Assembly: GCA_020853455.1 (NCBI GenBank) | Contig: JADYYV010000064.1 | Coordinates: 1 to 18,527 of the forward strand | DNA length: 18,527 bases | Direction of reading: 5' to 3' | Source: Alphaproteobacteria bacterium | Lineage (GTDB): Bacteria > Pseudomonadota > Alphaproteobacteria > Micavibrionales > UBA2020 | Shown: one piece after another, positions 14,236 through 18,527 of the stretch | Position numbering within the stretch: the stretch's first letter is position 1 | Layout: each line of letters begins with the position of its first letter | The notes under the pieces: generated by a model | Databases searched by the model: none | What the model was told of the DNA's origin: nothing | What the model saw: the letters and a program-made list of their open reading frames with translations, nothing else | Program-made: the position numbers and the translations under genes

Positions 14236-14349
14236 GGACATATGCACCCCACTTTCTTTACGGGAATGATCTCAACCACCCTCACATGAGGCGGGGCGCA
14301 TATTGCTGCGAGTAAAAACGAAAAACAATTTAACAGGAGCACAGAAAGT

Positions 14350-15309
14350 ATGATTTTAGAAACCGCACTTATCGCAGGGGCTGTCATCGCGGGCGGCGGC
14401 ACTGTCGTCGGCTGGCTCTCCAGCATGATCATGAATGTCCGCGAAAAGCAGGAAGTGCTGATCGAAAGCTTCGGCAAATATACCAAAACCGTGAACACCC
14501 CCGGCCTGCGCCTGAAAAAGCCCTGGCCGTTTGAAACCGTCGCCAAGCGCGTGCCGACCGCGCTGCAGGAATTCCAGGAAAACCTCGCCACCAAAACCAA
14601 AGACAACATCTTCGTGACCGTGCCGATCAAGATGCACCTCGAAGTGCAGGATTCGAAAAAGTACCACTATGAATCGAACGACCCGCTGAAACAGGTCATG
14701 TCGCGCGTGGCGGCAACCGTGAAACAGCTGACCTCCAACATGGATTTCGCCGAGCTGTACCAAGCGCGCCAGACGATCTCCGACCAGGTGCGCGACAACG
14801 TGGGCAAGGAAATCGAAACCCTTTACGGCATGCGCTTGGTCGACGTGATCGTCGATGAACCGCACGCGCCGCAGGACCTGCAGAACAAGTACAACAACGT
14901 CAAAGGCTCCGAAATGGAACGCCAGACGATGCTGAACATGGCCGAAGCGGAAAAGAAACGCATGATCCTCGAGGCCGAAGGCCGCAAGGAAGCGCAGAAG
15001 CTGGACGGCGAAGGTATCGCAGCGCAGCGTTCCGCGATCTTCGAAAACTACGCGCAGCAGTTCAACAAGCTCGCGAAGGAAGGCCTGTCCGAAGATATGG
15101 CGCACCAGATCATCACGCTCGCCATGCAGAACGACACCATCCGCGACGCGGCCAAGAGCGGCAACATCATCATCACCAGCGGCAACGCGAGCGATGTTTT
15201 GAGCCAGATGCAGGCGCTCGGCAAATCGCTGACCAAGCCCGCGAACGGCAACGCGCATGACGGCACCATCGCAACGCCGGCCGCGCATAAACCGCCGAAA
15301 CAAGGCTGA
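14350..15309 (+). CDS. SPFH/Band-7 family membrane protein (HIR/stomatin-like), first paralogue
   Basis: This 319-residue protein has one N-terminal membrane segment (about 5-27), then an SPFH/Band-7 domain ('VREKQEVLIESFGKYTKTV', 'TPGLRLKKPWPFE', 'TKTKDNIFVTVPIKMHLEV') and a charged coiled-coil region ('MAEAEKKRMILEAEGRKEAQ') followed by 'LDGEGIAAQRSAIF'. The latter matches the layout of the hypersensitive-induced-reaction branch of SPFH proteins. Such proteins oligomerise on membranes and organise lipid or protease microdomains. It ends in ATPAAHKPPKQG, shared exactly with its downstream paralogue. AGGAG lies about ten bases before the ATG. The pair sits between hemC and tsaD, where the usual alphaproteobacterial order has no such genes. 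Confidence 0.9.
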   Translation: MILETALIAGAVIAGGGTVVGWLSSMIMNVREKQEVLIESFGKYTKTVNTPGLRLKKPWPFETVAKRVPTALQEFQENLATKTKDNIFVTVPIKMHLEVQDSKKYHYESNDPLKQVMSRVAATVKQLTSNMDFAELYQARQTISDQVRDNVGKEIETLYGMRLVDVIVDEPHAPQDLQNKYNNVKGSEMERQTMLNMAEAEKKRMILEAEGRKEAQKLDGEGIAAQRSAIFENYAQQFNKLAKEGLSEDMAHQIITLAMQNDTIRDAAKSGNIIITSGNASDVLSQMQALGKSLTKPANGNAHDGTIATPAAHKPPKQG

Positions 15310-15327
15310 TATAACGAAACCTGAATA

Positions 15328-15362
15328 AAAGCGGCCTGCGGGATTGTCCCGCAGGCCGCTTT
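15328..15362 (+). terminator. Strong intergenic hairpin between the two SPFH genes
   Basis: A perfect 16-bp stem (AAAGCGGCCTGCGGGA and its complement) closes a TTG loop. The following T tract is short, so it may be a partial terminator or an mRNA-stabilising hairpin that lowers expression of the second gene relative to the first. Confidence 0.75.
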
Positions 15363-15393
15363 CACATCCACCACAGAAAAAGGAATTACGACA

Positions 15394-16278
15394 ATGGCGT
15401 TTATCTTCACCGTCCGCGAAAAAGAAGCGGTCATCATGCAAAGCTTCGGCAAATACACGCAGACCATCACCACACCCGGCATCACCGTCGTGCCGCCCTG
15501 GCACAACATCGCGGCGCGCGTCGACCTGTCGATCAAGCAGGGCGAAGAAACCCTCAGCACGAAAACCAAGGACGATATTTTCGTCTCCATCCCGATCAAG
15601 ATGCACCTGCAGGTGGTGGACGCAAAACGCTACCACTACGACAGCAACAAGCCCGACGACCAGGTCAAGGCGCGCGTGGCCGCGACCGTGAAGCAGCTGG
15701 TATCGGGCATGGAATTCATCGAGCTGTACCAGACCCGCGAACAAATTTCCGAACTCGCGCGCCAGAAGGTCGGCAAGGAAATCGAAGACCTGTATGGCAT
15801 GAAACTGGTCGATGTGATTGTCGACGAGCCCCATGCGGATGCGCAGGCGAAGGCGTCGTTCTCCAGCGTGAAAGAAGCGGAGCGCAATAAACTCGCCGCG
15901 CAAAACGATTCCGAAGCGATCAAGATGCGCATCATCGCCGAAGCCGAAGCGCGTAAAGAGGCGCTCCGCCTGCACGGCGAAGGCATCGCGGCGCAGCGCG
16001 CGGCGATTTTCGAAAACTACGCCGAACAGTTCAACAAACTGGCGCAAAAAGGCATGTCGCCCGAAATGGCGCACGAGGTCATCACCCTTGCGATGGCGCT
16101 CGACACCACGCGCGACGCGGCCGAAAAGGGCAACATGATCCTCAGCACCACCAATGCCGGCGACCTGATCGCGCAGATGCAGACGCTGGGCAAGACGCTG
16201 ACCAAGCCCGGCATCGCGCCGCCCCAGAACGACAACCATGCGACCCCCGCCGCGCACAAGCCCCCGAAACAGGGCTGA
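15394..16278 (+). CDS. SPFH/Band-7 family protein (HIR-like), second paralogue without membrane segment
   Basis: This 294-residue protein is homologous to the preceding gene product along almost its whole length ('VREKEAVIMQSFGKYTQTI', 'TKTKDDIFVSIPIKMHLQV', 'GMKLVDVIVDEPHA', 'GEGIAAQRAAIFENYAEQFN') and ends with the identical ATPAAHKPPKQG. It lacks the N-terminal membrane helix: the SPFH domain begins at about residue 5, so it may attach through hetero-oligomers with the first paralogue or through a hydrophobic or acylated N-terminus (inference). AAGGA nine bases upstream supports the ATG at 15394. It probably arose by tandem duplication and may form mixed rings with its partner. A Rho-independent terminator follows. 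Confidence 0.9.
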   Translation: MAFIFTVREKEAVIMQSFGKYTQTITTPGITVVPPWHNIAARVDLSIKQGEETLSTKTKDDIFVSIPIKMHLQVVDAKRYHYDSNKPDDQVKARVAATVKQLVSGMEFIELYQTREQISELARQKVGKEIEDLYGMKLVDVIVDEPHADAQAKASFSSVKEAERNKLAAQNDSEAIKMRIIAEAEARKEALRLHGEGIAAQRAAIFENYAEQFNKLAQKGMSPEMAHEVITLAMALDTTRDAAEKGNMILSTTNAGDLIAQMQTLGKTLTKPGIAPPQNDNHATPAAHKPPKQG

Positions 16279-16303
16279 TCGCGGGGTAAAACCGCCGATA
16301 AGC

Positions 16304-16329
16304 AACGGCCCCTTGGAAAAGGGGCCGTT
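16304..16329 (+). terminator. Rho-independent terminator after the SPFH pair
   Basis: An 11-bp stem (AACGGCCCCTT / AAGGGGCCGTT) with a GGAA loop is followed by TTGCTTTTT. It isolates the SPFH genes from tsaD, whose candidate promoter begins on the last base of the stem. Confidence 0.88.
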
Positions 16330-16359
16330 TTGCTTTTTAAAGCGCCGTTATGCTATAAC
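16330..16359 (+). promoter_or_regulatory. tsaD promoter, leaderless geometry
   Basis: TTGCTT (16330-16335), 18 bases and TATAAC (16354-16359), with the tsaD ATG seven bases beyond the -10. The -10 hexamer and the distance to ATG are identical to those of hemC, and again no Shine-Dalgarno sequence is present. The -35 overlaps the T tract of the preceding terminator. Confidence 0.5.
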
Positions 16360-16366
16360 CAGAGCC

Positions 16367-17434
16367 ATGAAAGTACTGGGCATTGAAACCAGCTGCGACG
16401 AAACCGCCGTCGCCGTGGTCACATCGGAAAAGCAGATTCTGGCCAATCTTGTGTTGAGCCAGATGGAGCATGTGCAATTCGGCGGCGTCGTGCCCGAAAT
16501 CGCGGCGCGCGCCCACCTGACGCATATCGACGCGCTGGTGCGCGAAGCGCTGGAACAATCGAAACTGAAATTCACCGACCTCGACGGCATCGCCGTCACC
16601 GCCGGCCCCGGCCTGATCGGTGGCGTGCTGGTGGGCGTGATGACGGCCAAGGCGATTTCCGCCGTGCATGGCACGCCCCTGATCGGCGTCAATCATCTGG
16701 AGGGTCACGCGCTGACCGTGCGCCTGACCGATGACGTGAAATTCCCTTATCTGCTCCTGCTCGTCTCCGGCGGGCATTGCCAGTTGTTGATCGTCGAAGG
16801 CGTCGGCAAATATAAACGCATCGGCACGACAATTGATGATGCAGCAGGCGAGGCGTTTGATAAAACATCGAAACTGCTCGGCCTCGGCTATCCCGGCGGC
16901 CCTGCGGTTGAAAAAATGGCGGCGAGTTGCGGCAATCCTTCCCGCGCGCGGAAAAAATTCCCGCTGCCGAAGCCGATGGTGGGGAAGCCCGGCTGCGATT
17001 TTTCCTTCTCCGGCCTGAAAACCGCCGTGCGCCGCATGGCCGATGATCTTCCCGAAGAAATTCCGCAGGAAGATCTGGTCGATATCTGCTTCGCGTTTCA
17101 GGATGTGGTGGCCGACGTTTTGTCCGACCGCGTGAAAAACGCAATCGCCATGTATAAAAACCATTGCCCCGATGCCCATGCGCTGGTCGTGGCGGGCGGT
17201 GTTGCCGCGAACAAGGCGCTGCGCGGCGTATTGGAAAAAATTTCCGGCGATGCGGGTTTGCGCTTTATCGCGCCGCCCCTGAAACTCTGCACCGATAACG
17301 CCGCCATGATCGCCTGGGCGGGCATGGAACGGCTGCAGCTGGGCATGGTCGATGCGCCCGATTTCAAGGTCCATGCGCGCTGGCCGCTCGACCCCGATGC
17401 GCCCGTCGCACAAATCAAATCGCAAAGGATATAG
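16367..17434 (+). CDS. tsaD: tRNA N6-threonylcarbamoyladenosine transferase TsaD
   Basis: This 355-residue protein is the Kae1/TsaD/Gcp family enzyme that transfers the threonylcarbamoyl group to A37 of tRNAs reading ANN codons, working with TsaB and TsaE. Visible motifs are the N-terminal 'GIETSCDETAVA' (5-16), the metal-binding 'NHLEGH' with H110 and H114, 'LLLVSGGHCQLL', 'DDAAGEAFDK', 'GLGYPGGPAVEK', 'FSFSGLKTAV', and the C-terminal 'PPLKLCTDNAAMIAWAG' with the third metal ligand Asp. The length is normal for the family. The ATG at 16367 is chosen over the longer open frame because homology begins there and a promoter lies just upstream. gpsA follows after two bases, forming an operon. Confidence 0.97.
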   Translation: MKVLGIETSCDETAVAVVTSEKQILANLVLSQMEHVQFGGVVPEIAARAHLTHIDALVREALEQSKLKFTDLDGIAVTAGPGLIGGVLVGVMTAKAISAVHGTPLIGVNHLEGHALTVRLTDDVKFPYLLLLVSGGHCQLLIVEGVGKYKRIGTTIDDAAGEAFDKTSKLLGLGYPGGPAVEKMAASCGNPSRARKKFPLPKPMVGKPGCDFSFSGLKTAVRRMADDLPEEIPQEDLVDICFAFQDVVADVLSDRVKNAIAMYKNHCPDAHALVVAGGVAANKALRGVLEKISGDAGLRFIAPPLKLCTDNAAMIAWAGMERLQLGMVDAPDFKVHARWPLDPDAPVAQIKSQRI

Positions 17435-17436
17435 AA

Positions 17437-18444
17437 ATGTCCGCAATTCAAAAAATCGCCGTTATCGGCGGCGGTTCATGGGGCACGGCGCTGGCGCAGA
17501 TTTTCGCGCAGGCGGGGCGCGATGTGGTGCTGTATGCGCGCGATGCGGGGCTTGCCGGAAAAATCAACTCAACCCACGAAAACCCGACCTATCTGGCGGG
17601 CGCGAAGCTGGATGCGCGGCTGAAGGCGACGGCCGATCTGGCCGCCGCGGTTGCCCATGCGCAGCTGGTCATGCTGGTCACGCCCACGCAATATTTGCGC
17701 GACCTCATGCAAAAACTTGCGCCGCTGCTGCCGGCGGGCGTGCCGCTTTTGAACGCGTCCAAGGGCATCGAAATGACGACGGGGTATTTATTGTCCGAAG
17801 TCGCGGCGGAAGTTCTGCCGGGGCATCCCTATGCCGCTTTCTCCGGCCCGACCTTTGCAACCGAAGCGGTGCGCGGCCTGCCGACCGCGATCACACTCGC
17901 AACCTCGGCGGATGAAAAAACCGCGCAAAGCTGGGCGCTCGCCCTGCGCGGAAAAGCATTCCGCCCCTATCTGTCCGACGATGTGGTGGGGGTGGAAATC
18001 GCAGGCGCGCTCAAAAACGTCATCGCGATTGCCTGCGGCATCGTCGAGGGGCGCGGCCTCGGCCAGAACGCAAAGGCCGCCGTGATGACGCGCGGCATCG
18101 CCGAAATCCGCCGCCTTGGCGTGAAGCGCGGCGCGAAGCCGGAAACATTTCTTGGCTTGGCAGGTCTTGGCGATCTTACGCTCACCTGTTCCTCCATGAC
18201 CTCGCGCAACTTCTCCCTCGGCTTTGAACTGGGGCAGGGCAAGCCGCTGAAACAAATCCTTGCGGAGCGCAAATCTGTATCGGAAGGCGTGACAACCTCT
18301 TGGGCTGTGGCTGATTACGCGGCGGCGCATGATGTCGATATGCCGATCTGTTTGGCGGTGAAGGAAATCCTGCATAACGGCGCGAATGTGGATGATATTG
18401 TCCTTGGCCTTCTGTCACGCGATCTGAAGAACGAGAATAGCTAA
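17437..18444 (+). CDS. gpsA: NAD(P)-dependent glycerol-3-phosphate dehydrogenase
   Basis: This 335-residue enzyme reduces dihydroxyacetone phosphate to sn-glycerol 3-phosphate for phospholipid synthesis in the cytoplasm. The dinucleotide-binding loop is 'IGGGSWGTALA' (10-20); further hallmarks are 'NASKGIE' with K109, 'FSGPTFATE' (135-143), the catalytic Lys K193 in 'GALKNVIAIACG', 'GLAGLGDLTLTCSS' and 'SRNFSLGFELGQG'. The length is complete. AAAGGA in the last codons of tsaD, just before its stop, serves as ribosome-binding site, so the pair is co-translated. The tsaD-gpsA order is common in alphaproteobacteria. The stop is followed by a copy of the palindromic repeat that may form the 3' end of the transcript. 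Confidence 0.97.
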   Translation: MSAIQKIAVIGGGSWGTALAQIFAQAGRDVVLYARDAGLAGKINSTHENPTYLAGAKLDARLKATADLAAAVAHAQLVMLVTPTQYLRDLMQKLAPLLPAGVPLLNASKGIEMTTGYLLSEVAAEVLPGHPYAAFSGPTFATEAVRGLPTAITLATSADEKTAQSWALALRGKAFRPYLSDDVVGVEIAGALKNVIAIACGIVEGRGLGQNAKAAVMTRGIAEIRRLGVKRGAKPETFLGLAGLGDLTLTCSSMTSRNFSLGFELGQGKPLKQILAERKSVSEGVTTSWAVADYAAAHDVDMPICLAVKEILHNGANVDDIVLGLLSRDLKNENS

Positions 18445-18471
18445 TTGATGACTGCCGTTTAAAAAGCAACG

Positions 18472-18527
18472 CCACCCCGCCGAAGGGCGGGGTCCGGCAC
18501 GGCGAAGCCGCATTTATAAAGGCAGCC
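18472..18527. repeat. Second long copy of the palindromic element, cut by the window edge
   Basis: It begins with the same CCACCCCGCC / GAAG-loop hairpin, then CGGC-GAA-GCCG and TTTATAAA, in the same order and spacing as 12965-13012, with about four base changes. The right half lies outside the window, so the complete length cannot be stated. Confidence 0.88.

Larger units (their letters stand above)
13998..14349. other. 352-bp AT-richer intergenic region between hemC and the SPFH genes
   Basis: This is the longest gap in the window. It holds the hemC promoter (14005-14033), a TATACTC-AGCTG-GAGTATA inverted repeat (14061-14079), a stretch at about 14081-14200 in which I see nothing definable, a candidate SPFH promoter (14206-14235) and a potentially folded leader (14242-14301). 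It is visibly more AT-rich than the flanking genes. No credible protein or RNA gene was found in it. Confidence 0.7.

Noticed and set aside
14034..14349. Horizontally acquired fragment or hidden gene in the AT-rich gap
   Set aside because: No frame of useful length with a start and ribosome-binding site is present; low GC is normal for a promoter region.
14356..16305. Minus-strand open frame of 649 codons over both SPFH genes
   Set aside because: It mirrors the paralogous SPFH genes and spans the hairpin between them; its apparent internal repetition only reflects their duplication.

Overview
The window is about 18.5 kb of GC-rich, densely coded bacterial chromosome. It looks like an alphaproteobacterium: a uroporphyrinogen-III synthase continuous with a mitofilin/Mic60-like protein, followed directly by hemY and close to hemC, tsaD and gpsA, is the arrangement known from that class. 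A Micavibrio-like or Rhodospirillales-like lineage is possible, but I cannot fix the genus by reading. No tRNA, rRNA, CRISPR array, integrase or transposase was seen.

Layout. Positions 1-612 hold a membrane protein with a bacterial PH-like domain, possibly cut by the window edge. It converges on a winged-helix regulator with a degenerate receiver (616-1179, minus). A small protein follows (1245-1550, plus); its last 12 codons are duplicated in frame just after its stop. Next is a minus-strand pair of exported proteins (1638-3140) sharing a GYxG(L/V)(M/I)P motif. An amidase overlaps a divergent DapB homologue (3282-5464, plus). A terminator separates these from a class III aminotransferase (5561-6928, minus), which diverges from a rhomboid protease (7025-7816). 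Then come a 54-residue unknown protein and a palindromic repeat unit.

The haem/membrane block follows: hemY (8289-9632, minus), the HemD-HTH-Mic60 fusion (9643-12114, minus), an unknown plus-strand gene (12255-12938), a 95-bp cloverleaf-type repeat, hemC (13068-13997, minus), two tandem SPFH/Band-7 genes (14350-16278, plus), then tsaD-gpsA (16367-18444, plus). A second long copy of the repeat runs off the right edge, and a one-hairpin version lies at 5474-5497.

How the genes fit together. HemC and HemD carry out consecutive tetrapyrrole steps. Mic60 and HemY are inner-membrane proteins, and Mic60 shapes membranes in this class. The SPFH pair, inserted between hemC and the tsaD-gpsA unit, belongs to a family that organises membrane domains, so the region may couple tetrapyrrole synthesis with membrane organisation (inference). 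The points most worth checking are a strong internal ribosome-binding site inside the hemD-mic60 fusion, matching leaderless-type promoters (TATAAC, 7 nt, ATG) at hemC and tsaD, the dispersed palindromic repeat, the stop-interrupted tail duplication, and the DapB homologue without its catalytic histidine pair.
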